64,000 bases of DNA. Source: an uncultured Lachnospiraceae bacterium (GTDB lineage Bacteria; Bacillota; Clostridia; Lachnospirales; Lachnospiraceae). A program made the translations under genes and the position numbers. Shown piece by piece: positions 10,838 to 18,067 of this stretch; position 1 is the first letter of the stretch; every line of letters starts with the position of its first letter. The stretch lies in assembly GCA_900546495.1 (NCBI GenBank), contig URDN01000002.1:1-64000 (forward strand), read 5' to 3'. The notes beneath the pieces are model-generated. The model was not told where the DNA came from, did no database searches, and worked only from the letters and a program-made list of their open reading frames with translations.

Positions 10838-11794
10838 TTACTTTTTCTGATTTCCGTAATACGGAATCGAAATTTTTCTTAGCAATCGTTCAAATCCATT
10901 CCAGGAAAGTGCCAGTGTCAACACCACAGAAATTGCCAATTGCCATCCAATTTTATTAAATATCCAGTCCTTAAATGGTGTATACATCAAAATCAAAATT
11001 ACGATTGTATGTAACAGATAAACGCTCAACGTATTTTTTCCAATTGTTTCAATCACCGGAATCCGCTTCGTTGGTACCCATACAATCAGAATCCAGATCC
11101 ACAAAAAGGCAATGATCCATGCCAGGATTCGTGTATACCAGGTATATACACCGCCATCAAAACTTTCTGTTCCCCAGAATAACTTTCTTGTACTCACTCT
11201 GCTGATCAAAATAAACCCAGCAATAATTCCAACTGCCAGAAACATCGTAGCGATTTTAGATTCTTTCGGATTTCTCTTTTTTCCATAGTGCAGGAAAAAA
11301 CCGCCATCCTTTTCATAATATCCTGCCAGGAAAAACGGAAGAAAGTTCATAATTCTGGACATTGCCATAAAGTTCTCCGTATCTGGATTGTAACCGATCA
11401 CAATGCCAAGAATCATAGATAAAAGCAGATATGCCACCCGGTGCTGTTTGTTTTTCGTGTCAAATACCGGCAACAAAAGCTGGTAAATGATCATGGCCAT
11501 CAGATACCACAACGTCCAGCGCGGTGTAAAAAACTGCATGTCTATTTTCACCGGATGTCCCCACTGAATACTGTCCAATATGAAATCCAGCAAAAAACGA
11601 AGCAGCTGAAATACGATGTACAGCGGAAAAATCCTGGATAAAATCTTCTTCGGATCAACTTTTGCAAAATAGCCGGATACAAAAATGAACGCCGGCATAT
11701 GAAAACTAAAAATGATTTTGTAAATAACATCTACTTCCGGCGTATCCGCAAATGTACTGATCATATGTCCAAATACAACCAGAAAAATCAGCAA
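10838..11794 (-). CDS. Acyltransferase 3 family membrane protein (COG3594-like), 5' end uncertain
   Basis: 318 residues if started at TTG 11794. Many membrane helices; the family motif LIFLVVFGHMI sits at the very start. Family members transfer acyl, often acetyl, groups to cell-surface glycans. The usual N-terminal segment is encoded just upstream in frame (NYHFDNIKA, back to an in-frame TGA near 11845) but has no ATG, GTG or TTG start. A GTG in another frame at about 11844 would join this segment after a one-base shift. So either a non-standard start such as ATA is used, or a frameshift has damaged the 5' end. The core of the protein is otherwise intact. Confidence 0.75.
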   Translation of the reverse strand: MLIFLVVFGHMISTFADTPEVDVIYKIIFSFHMPAFIFVSGYFAKVDPKKILSRIFPLYIVFQLLRFLLDFILDSIQWGHPVKIDMQFFTPRWTLWYLMAMIIYQLLLPVFDTKNKQHRVAYLLLSMILGIVIGYNPDTENFMAMSRIMNFLPFFLAGYYEKDGGFFLHYGKKRNPKESKIATMFLAVGIIAGFILISRVSTRKLFWGTESFDGGVYTWYTRILAWIIAFLWIWILIVWVPTKRIPVIETIGKNTLSVYLLHTIVILILMYTPFKDWIFNKIGWQLAISVVLTLALSWNGFERLLRKISIPYYGNQKK

Positions 11795-11901
11795 TGCTTT
11801 TATGTTGTCAAAATGATAATTTCTCTCTCCTACTATGCTTATTCACCCCTTTTTATATTTATCCCGTAGTGAGTATACCGTCTTTTTATAAAAATCGCAA
11901 G

Positions 11902-11993
11902 CAAGTTCAAGAAGTATCGCCCGCAAACGGATTTACTTTTCTGTCCCCTTTTGTTTATCCCTTCTTGAAACAAGTTCAAGAAGTATCGTCCGC
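11902..11993. repeat. Pair of 23-bp direct repeats with an overlapping palindrome
   Basis: CAAGTTCAAGAAGTATCG followed by C/T and CCGC occurs at 11902-11924 and 11971-11993, 69 bp apart. CTTCTTGAA-ACAAG-TTCAAGAAG (11961-11983) is a perfect 9-bp inverted repeat overlapping the second copy. All lie in the 370-bp gap before htpG, upstream of its CIRCE. Function unknown. Confidence 0.6.
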
Positions 11994-12005
11994 TAGCGAA
12001 CTCTG

Positions 12006-12032
12006 TTAGCACTCATCTGAAAAGAGTGCTGA
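12006..12032 (+). promoter_or_regulatory. CIRCE operator (HrcA site) of htpG
   Basis: TTAGCACTC-N9-GAGTGCTGA differs from the CIRCE consensus at one base. HrcA is known to bind such sites to repress heat-shock genes. Here it lies just upstream of the -35 box of the htpG promoter. Confidence 0.9.
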
Positions 12033-12039
12033 TTTTCTA

Positions 12040-12068
12040 TTGACTTTTCATTTTATCAGTATTATAGT
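12040..12068 (+). promoter_or_regulatory. Sigma-A promoter of htpG
   Basis: TTGACT (12040-12045), 17-bp spacer, TATAGT (12063-12068). It starts 7 bp after the CIRCE operator and about 100 bp before the htpG ATG. Confidence 0.8.
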
Positions 12069-12166
12069 GTATTTATGCTTTCAGAAGTCCCTGTATTTAT
12101 CAGGATTTTTGAACCAAAAACGCTAATTTTTCAAAATATTTATAAAAAGAAACAGGAGTGATAAGT

Positions 12167-14224
12167 ATGAGTAACAAACATGGAAGTCTTTCCATTAACA
12201 GTGACAACATTTTTCCGATCATCAAAAAATGGCTCTATTCTGACCACGACATTTTCTATCGTGAGCTTGTATCCAATGGATGTGATGCCATCACAAAATT
12301 GAAAAAACTTGATATGATGGGTGAATACACACTGCCAGACGATTACGAAGCAAAAGTGGAAGTACGTGTCAACCCGACAGAAAAAACATTAAAATTTATC
12401 GATAACGGTCTCGGAATGACTGCCGATGAAGTAGAAGAATATATCAACCAGATTGCATTTTCCGGAGCAACTGATTTCCTCGAGAAATACAAAGACAAAT
12501 CCAACGATGATCAGATCATCGGCCATTTCGGTCTTGGATTCTACTCCGCATTTATGGTAGCTGATGAAGTTCATATCGATACTCTCTCTTATAAAGAAGG
12601 CGCTACACCGGTTCACTGGGAATGTGACGGCGGTACAGAATTTGATATGAAAGACGGTAACAAAACAACCGTTGGTACCGAGATCACCTTATTCTTAAAT
12701 GAGGATTGCCTGGAGTTTGCCAACGAGTACCGTGCAAGAGAGGTTCTGAACAAATACTGCTCTTTCATGCCGACAGAGATCTATCTGGTAAACGAAACTG
12801 CAGAACCGGAATATGAAACCATCCTTCCGGAAGAAAAAACAGACAAAGATACCGTTATTGAAACCATCATCGAAGAGGCCAAAACAGAGGAAAAAGAAAA
12901 CGAAAACGGTGAAAAAGAGATTGTAGAAGTATCTCCGCGTACCGAGAAGTTAAAAATTTTAAAACGCCCGGTTCCGATCAACGATCCTCATCCACTCTGG
13001 ACAAAACATCCAAATGAGTGCAGCGATGAAGATTACAAAGAGTTTTACCGCAACGTATTCCATGATTACAAAGAGCCGTTATTCTGGATTCATCTGAACA
13101 TGGATTATCCGTTTAACTTAAAAGGTATCCTCTACTTCCCGAAGATCAATACCGAGTACGATTCCATTGAAGGAACCATCAAGCTTTACAACAATCAGGT
13201 ATTTATCGCAGACAATATCAAAGAGGTTATTCCGGAATTCCTGATGCTCTTAAAAGGTGTTATCGACTGCCCGGATCTGCCGCTGAATGTATCCAGAAGT
13301 GCACTTCAGAACGACGGCTTTGTAAAGAAAATCTCCGAGTACATCACCAAGAAAGTGGCTGACAAGCTCACAGGTATGTGCAAGACAGATAAAGAAAGCT
13401 ATGAGAAATACTGGGATGACATCAGCCCGTTCATCAAATTCGGCTGCTTAAAAGATGAGAAATTCTGTGACCGTATGAACGATTACATCCTCTTCAAAGA
13501 TATCAATGACAAATACATGACGCTTCCGGAGCTCTTAAAAGAGAAAGAGGAAAAAGAGGCAGAAGCTAAAGATGAAAATGCTGAGAATAAAACTGATAAC
13601 GCTGATGCAGATAAAGATACCCGCGAGACAATCTACTATGTAACAGATAAGAATCAGCAGGGACAGTACATTCGTATGTTCAAGGAATCCGATATGAACG
13701 CAGTCATCCTTGATCACAACATTGATACTTCTTTCATCACTCAGTTAGAGCAGCGCAACCAGAATTACAAATTCATGCGTATCGATGCTGATGTAACCGA
13801 TGCACTGAAAGAAGATGTATCTCAGGAAGATATGAAGTCCACACTGGATACTCTGACAGAAACATTCCGCACTGCCCTTGGCAAAGAGAATCTGGATGTA
13901 AAAGTAGAAAAATTAAAAGATGCTTCTATCTCATCCATGATCACACTCTCCGAAGATGGACGCCGTATGCAGGATATGATGAAGATGTACAATATGTACG
14001 GCATGGATCCGTCCATGTTTGGTGGCAATGAGACATTGGTTCTGAATGTCAACAACAAACTGGTTCAGTACATTCTTGATCACAAGGATGGTGAACATGT
14101 ACCGATGTTCTGTAAACAGCTTTACGATCTGGCAATGCTTTCCAACCAGCCGCTTTCACCGGAGGCTATGACAGCATTCATTAACCGAAGCAATGAGGTT
14201 ATGATGATTCTGGCTGATAAATAA
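12167..14224 (+). CDS. htpG: Hsp90-family chaperone HtpG
   Basis: 685 residues from ATG 12167, which has AGGAG 8 bp upstream; an in-frame GTG nine bases earlier overlaps that site. It is an ATP-dependent cytoplasmic chaperone. The N-terminal GHKL ATPase shows ELVSNGCDA, DNGLGM and GHFGLGFYSAFM. The middle and dimerisation domains follow. It is longer than the usual bacterial length of about 620-630, because of an acidic/lysine-rich insert at about residues 210-262, between the N and middle domains, and a second one at about 462-488. The CIRCE operator points to heat-shock control by HrcA. Confidence 0.96.
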   Translation: MSNKHGSLSINSDNIFPIIKKWLYSDHDIFYRELVSNGCDAITKLKKLDMMGEYTLPDDYEAKVEVRVNPTEKTLKFIDNGLGMTADEVEEYINQIAFSGATDFLEKYKDKSNDDQIIGHFGLGFYSAFMVADEVHIDTLSYKEGATPVHWECDGGTEFDMKDGNKTTVGTEITLFLNEDCLEFANEYRAREVLNKYCSFMPTEIYLVNETAEPEYETILPEEKTDKDTVIETIIEEAKTEEKENENGEKEIVEVSPRTEKLKILKRPVPINDPHPLWTKHPNECSDEDYKEFYRNVFHDYKEPLFWIHLNMDYPFNLKGILYFPKINTEYDSIEGTIKLYNNQVFIADNIKEVIPEFLMLLKGVIDCPDLPLNVSRSALQNDGFVKKISEYITKKVADKLTGMCKTDKESYEKYWDDISPFIKFGCLKDEKFCDRMNDYILFKDINDKYMTLPELLKEKEEKEAEAKDENAENKTDNADADKDTRETIYYVTDKNQQGQYIRMFKESDMNAVILDHNIDTSFITQLEQRNQNYKFMRIDADVTDALKEDVSQEDMKSTLDTLTETFRTALGKENLDVKVEKLKDASISSMITLSEDGRRMQDMMKMYNMYGMDPSMFGGNETLVLNVNNKLVQYILDHKDGEHVPMFCKQLYDLAMLSNQPLSPEAMTAFINRSNEVMMILADK

Positions 14225-14255
14225 AAGTTTAATGAGATTTTATAGTTAATTTAAA

Positions 14256-14318
14256 GAAGCCCTGTATTTTGCATCACGCAGGCTGAGACGCCTGCTTTGA
14301 TGCAAAATACAAGGCTTC
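14256..14318. terminator. Long hairpin between htpG and the M23 gene
   Basis: 63 bases form a nearly perfect stem: GAAGCC, TGTATTTTGCATCA and GCAGGC pair with their complements around a 6-base loop. Moderate T runs lie on both sides, so it could end both convergent transcripts. Confidence 0.65.
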
Positions 14319-14338
14319 TATTTACGTTTTGAAACCTG

Positions 14339-15598
14339 CTATTTTGGCGTTACCATCGTTAACGGATCAACATATGTTCCAGATACTTTGAATCTGAGAT
14401 CCAGATGATTTCCAGTTGCATCACCTGTCTTTCCAACATATCCGATTACATCTCCCTGCGCTACCGCTTGTCCTACCTTCACATTCAAAGAAGAACAATG
14501 TAAATACATCGTATGTACACCATTTCCATGATTGATCTCAATATTATTGCCAAAACTGTTACTGAATTCTGCTTTGATTACGGTTCCGGCTGCACAAGCC
14601 TGAATGGATGTGCCCGACGGTGCCGGAATATCAATTCCATTATGAAACTCCTGACCATGATATGGGCAGATACGGCTTCCAAAAGAAGAACTGATTGTTT
14701 TATAGCCTGTCAGTGGCCATAAATAGTCTGTCTTATTTTCATCTTTCCCTGTATCTACATACTGTACTTTTCCGTTGATAACCTGACACTCTGTACCATT
14801 CCAGTTCGCTGTTCCATTATAATAAAAATCAACTTTTCCATCCACCAGATACCAGATTCCATTTTCATTTTCTGCGGTACCATTAAAGTTAAAGTTTACT
14901 TTTCCATCCTCGATACGCCACCAGCCATTTTCATTTTTTGCTACCGTATTCGCTGTAAAATCGACCTTTCCGTCACTGATCAGCCACCAGCCGTTTTCAT
15001 TTTTTGCTACCGTGTTCGCTGTAAAATCGACCTTTCCGTCAAGGATCAGCCACCAGCCATTTTCATTTTTTGCTACCGTGTTCGCTGTAAAATCGACCTT
15101 TCCATCACGGATCAGCCACCAGCCATTTTCATTTTTTGCTACCGTATTCGCTGTAAAATCGACCTTTCCATCACGAATCAGCCACCAGCCATTTTCGTTT
15201 TCTGCTACCGTATTCGCTGTAAAATCGACCTTTCCGTCACGAATCAGCCACCAGCCATTTTCATTTTTTGCTATCGTATTTGCCGTAAAATCGACCTTTC
15301 CATCACGCACCAGCCACCAGCCATTTTCATTTTTTGCTACACCGGTGTAATCAAAATCTACATCACCGTTTGTAATCTTCCACCAGCCATTTTCACTTTT
15401 ACTGATGGTATTGGCTGTCCGATCAATTTTTCCATTCACATACAAATGCCACTGATTTGTCTTTGAGTCTTTGAAAACACCGTTTAACACAGTTGTCCGG
15501 GTTGCGGCCTTTGCAGATAAAGGTGCTGTTATACCTGTAAAAACTGCTCCTGTAACCAAAGCCAGGGCAACTATTTTTTTCCATCTGTTCATTTTCAC
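14339..15598 (-). CDS. Secreted cell-wall-binding-repeat protein with M23 (LytM-like) domain
   Basis: 419 residues from GTG 15598 (AGGGAAAA upstream); ATG 15592 is also possible. A signal peptide covers about residues 1-32. Eight 22-residue repeats with the core [15 protein letters not shown], plus more divergent ones, run from about 45 to 285 and resemble choline/glucan-binding cell-wall repeats. A C-terminal M23 domain (about 300-418) has HNGID, with the metal ligands His and Asp, and MYLH. The usual HxH motif reads HLD, so the third zinc ligand His is replaced by Asp. It may be a weakened peptidoglycan endopeptidase or a binding protein. Last gene of the addB-to-M23 run. Confidence 0.85.
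   Translation of the reverse strand: MKMNRWKKIVALALVTGAVFTGITAPLSAKAATRTTVLNGVFKDSKTNQWHLYVNGKIDRTANTISKSENGWWKITNGDVDFDYTGVAKNENGWWLVRDGKVDFTANTIAKNENGWWLIRDGKVDFTANTVAENENGWWLIRDGKVDFTANTVAKNENGWWLIRDGKVDFTANTVAKNENGWWLILDGKVDFTANTVAKNENGWWLISDGKVDFTANTVAKNENGWWRIEDGKVNFNFNGTAENENGIWYLVDGKVDFYYNGTANWNGTECQVINGKVQYVDTGKDENKTDYLWPLTGYKTISSSFGSRICPYHGQEFHNGIDIPAPSGTSIQACAAGTVIKAEFSNSFGNNIEINHGNGVHTMYLHCSSLNVKVGQAVAQGDVIGYVGKTGDATGNHLDLRFKVSGTYVDPLTMVTPK
14840..15440 (-). repeat. 66-bp tandem repeats inside the M23 gene
   Basis: About eight to nine tandem units of 66 bp encode the 22-residue wall-binding repeats. The central units are nearly identical in DNA, which suggests recent expansion or gene conversion and a copy number that could vary between strains. 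Confidence 0.85.
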
Positions 15599-15619
15599 TC
15601 TACACTTTTCCCTGCTTGT

Positions 15620-16612
15620 TTACTGTTGTTCTGTCTCAAAATACTGCTCATATACTTCCATAAAAGATGCACTCTCCAGTTTCAGAGAAGTATCTACGAT
15701 TACTTCCGACCATACATCCTGATTTTCTTTGGAACTCAACTGACTCATATAATCTGCATATGTGTCAGTCACCGCATCTGACATACGCTGCTCCAGCACA
15801 TCTTTCTTATGCTCATCCGTCAGTTCTGCATCAAACGCACTGCTGCAATAAAAAATGTAATATCCGTCGTCTGCCTCAATAATGTCGGTAATCTCCCCAT
15901 CCGCCAACGCAAACAATTTCTGCGTGATTTCATCCGAAAATGTGGAACGGTTTACCGTAATATCCACTGCATCTGCCTCATTGACCGTCTGTGCCAGTGT
16001 TTCAAAATCTGTACCGCCCTGAAGCTGTGTCAGATAAGACTGTGCTTTTGCCTGATCAGTTGTGTAAATCTGTTTTAAACGCATTACTCTTGCTTCATCA
16101 TCACTGACCTCCTGATTCACATCTGTCTTCAACGACTCATAAATCTTATCTGCCAGCAGATAACGCTCAAATAATTTTTCCGCCTGCTTCTCACTTACGC
16201 CGACATACTCGCGCTCGGTATTATCCAGACCATCCAGATATGTTTTCGCTGCTTCCGCCACTTTTTTCTGCTCTTCTTCGGAAAGTGTCACTTCTTTTTC
16301 AGAAGCGATGATATCCAATGTATAAACCTGTGCCATCTGCGCCAGTGTCAGGTCTTTGATATAATCTTCCAAACTCTGCTCCTGTCCGTAATCATGCTCC
16401 CACATATCAATGCCATACAGATTGCTGTATTCTTTCTGATAATTCATCAGGATCACTTTTGCATCGTTCTTACTGCAACTTTCACTGCCAACCTTAAATA
16501 CCGGCTTTGCAACGACTGCTTCCATCGGATTTTCACAGGCACCAAGCATCGCAGAACAAGCCAGAACAACTGCCAGCGCTCCTGTTTTTTTTCTTATATT
16601 TCTACTTTTCAA
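15620..16612 (-). CDS. PrsA/SurA-like peptidyl-prolyl isomerase lipoprotein
   Basis: 330 residues from TTG 16612 with AGGAG upstream. A signal peptide ends in the lipobox MLGAC, so the protein is probably lipid-anchored on the outer face of the membrane. A helical SurA-N-like region (about 45-180) precedes a parvulin-like segment (about 180-260). Such proteins help fold exported proteins. The parvulin core is divergent, so isomerase activity is uncertain. It lies 21 bp before the M23 gene and may help that protein or other exported proteins fold. Confidence 0.78.
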   Translation of the reverse strand: MKSRNIRKKTGALAVVLACSAMLGACENPMEAVVAKPVFKVGSESCSKNDAKVILMNYQKEYSNLYGIDMWEHDYGQEQSLEDYIKDLTLAQMAQVYTLDIIASEKEVTLSEEEQKKVAEAAKTYLDGLDNTEREYVGVSEKQAEKLFERYLLADKIYESLKTDVNQEVSDDEARVMRLKQIYTTDQAKAQSYLTQLQGGTDFETLAQTVNEADAVDITVNRSTFSDEITQKLFALADGEITDIIEADDGYYIFYCSSAFDAELTDEHKKDVLEQRMSDAVTDTYADYMSQLSSKENQDVWSEVIVDTSLKLESASFMEVYEQYFETEQQ

Positions 16613-16638
16613 TCAACTGTTCTCCTCTTAACGTTTTC

Positions 16639-16902
16639 TCAGGCATCTACAACCAGATAACGTCCGTCCGGCAGTTTGAACACTTCATCTGCCTGTTCCA
16701 GTTCTTCTTTGCTCATGCCGGCAATATCTGCTCCGGTTTCGTCAAAATATTCCCGTACTTCTTTCATATTTTTGCATACAGCTGCCATGCACATATCCAG
16801 AAAATCTTCCGCTTCTTCCGGAGTCTCTGCTACTTTCTCCGGGAAAAGTTTTAACTGGTCTCTTAAAAATGTTTCAATACATACTTTATCGTATTCGCCC
16901 AT
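16639..16902 (-). CDS. Small acidic protein of unknown function
   Basis: 87 residues (MGEYDKVCIETFLR...). The start at 16902 is set by GGAGG 8 bp upstream; longer in-frame extension runs into the repeat element and is not credible. It is acidic, mostly helical, has three Cys, and no signal or membrane segment. I do not recognise a family. It lies between maf and the PrsA-like gene on the same strand. The right edge of repeat copy A ends 16 bp before its start. Confidence 0.7.
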   Translation of the reverse strand: MGEYDKVCIETFLRDQLKLFPEKVAETPEEAEDFLDMCMAAVCKNMKEVREYFDETGADIAGMSKEELEQADEVFKLPDGRYLVVDA

Positions 16903-16917
16903 TCTACTGTCCTCCAT

Positions 16918-17083
16918 GTAAAGCGGACATTCGCAATCCGCTTTTGCCACTTGCTCATGAACGCAGTCGCTTTGCGACCTGTCAGTGGGAGCTTTTAACT
17001 CCCACTGACATAAGCATCCCCCTTACCCACCGCTTAGTGCTCTACGCACTTGAAGCGGGAGAATGCTTATTCTGCGTTCAAAA
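16918..17083 (-). repeat. Dispersed structured repeat, copy A
   Basis: Read on the minus strand from TTTGAACGCAGAATAAGC to GTCCGCTTTAC. Predicted pairings in order: ATAAGCAT with ATGCTTAT enclosing CGCTTcAAGTGC...GCACTaAGCG; GTCAGTGGGAG with CTCCCACTGAC (11 bp, perfect); GTCGC with GCGAC; AAAGCGGA with TCCGCTTT. It has no terminal inverted repeat and no ORF. It lies between maf and the small acidic protein gene, on the same strand. Confidence 0.9.
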
Positions 17084-17146
17084 TTTTCGTTTCCATTTCA
17101 TACGGCTTCTCTCCATTCTATCAATCAGAACCAGACGCCACTGTTT

Positions 17147-17236
17147 TTAATATACCATTGTTGTGGATTTCCCGCAACAAAAACAGATGTTCCCTGTTTC
17201 CATGGTTACTCCAAAATAATCTTCAACAAATTTCAT
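17147..17236 (-). CDS. Possible very small Cys-containing ORF
   Basis: A 29-codon ORF between maf and repeat copy A. It starts MKFVEDYF and contains CFCCGK. The first ATG has no good ribosome site, but an internal ATG at 17203 has GGAG 5 bp upstream and would give 18 residues. It may be a genuine small protein or chance. No homology can be judged. Confidence 0.25.
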   Translation of the reverse strand: MKFVEDYFGVTMETGNICFCCGKSTTMVY

Positions 17237-17273
17237 ACCAGAGCAATATGTGATTCTCAGCCACGCTGCGATT

Positions 17274-17840
17274 CTATTTTCTATTTTTTAGTTCATGGTA
17301 TAACCGTGCAATCGGCAAACCGACCACATTGTTATAATCCCCATGGATTTCACGGACATAGAGACCACCTACACCCTGAATTCCATAAGAACCGGCTTTA
17401 TCCATCGGCTCTCCGGTAGCTACATACTGATCAATTTCTTCCTCTGTCATCGGATAAAAGACCACATCGGTCTTTTCAAAAAAGCATCGCACATCTTCTG
17501 TTCCATTTTCCTTTTTCCAGATGCACACACCCGTATACACCTGATGCTTGTTATCCTGTAACATGCGAAGCATCCATTTTGCATCTTCTGCATCTTTTGG
17601 CTTTCCAAGGATTTTCTGGTCATAAACTACAACTGTGTCCGCGCCCAGAATCCATGCATCTCCTTCCGTTTTTGCTGCAATCTCTGCTGCTTTCTGCTGC
17701 GCCAGCTCCATCACGGCACGCTCCGGCAGCACTTCTGTAATCTTTTCTTCTCCCTGTGACGGGCATACTTCAAATTCCATTCCCATCTGAGACAGCAGTT
17801 CCCGCCGCCGTGGGGATGCTGATGCTAAAATAATTCTCAT
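17274..17840 (-). CDS. maf: Maf-like nucleoside triphosphate pyrophosphatase
   Basis: 188 residues from ATG 17840 (GGAG 6 bp upstream; a TTG six bases earlier is poorly placed). Maf proteins hydrolyse non-canonical or modified nucleoside triphosphates and are linked to septum control. The typical start ILASASPRRRELL, the catalytic ILGADTVV motif and DKAGSYGIQG are all present, and length is normal. It is flanked on both sides by direct copies of the structured repeat (17904-18067 and 16918-17083). Confidence 0.94.
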   Translation of the reverse strand: MRIILASASPRRRELLSQMGMEFEVCPSQGEEKITEVLPERAVMELAQQKAAEIAAKTEGDAWILGADTVVVYDQKILGKPKDAEDAKWMLRMLQDNKHQVYTGVCIWKKENGTEDVRCFFEKTDVVFYPMTEEEIDQYVATGEPMDKAGSYGIQGVGGLYVREIHGDYNNVVGLPIARLYHELKNRK

Positions 17841-17903
17841 ATACAATTCTCCAATTCATTATTTATCTCTGTTTACTTTCCTAAACGCTATGTTCCTCAT
17901 TAG

Positions 17904-18067
17904 GTAAAGCGGACATTCGCAATCCGCTTTCGCTACTTGCTCATGAACGCAGTCGCTTTGCGACCTGTCAGTGGGAGCTTTTAACTCCCACTGACATAAG
18001 CATCCCCTTACCCACCGCTTAGTGCTCTACGCACTTGAAGCGAGGGAATGCTTATTCTGCATTCAAA
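17904..18067 (-). repeat. Dispersed structured repeat, copy B
   Basis: Nearly identical to copy A and in the same orientation. The left end (TTTGAATGCAG) contains the TGA stop codon of addA (18063-18065). The right end lies 63 bp before the maf start. All the hairpins of copy A are preserved. Confidence 0.9.

Noticed and set aside
14840..15440. Regular 66-bp repeats that could suggest a CRISPR array or an antisense repeat protein (15012-15350, +)
   Set aside because: The repeats encode the 22-residue wall-binding units of the minus-strand M23 protein. There are no unique spacers, and the plus frame is a shadow.
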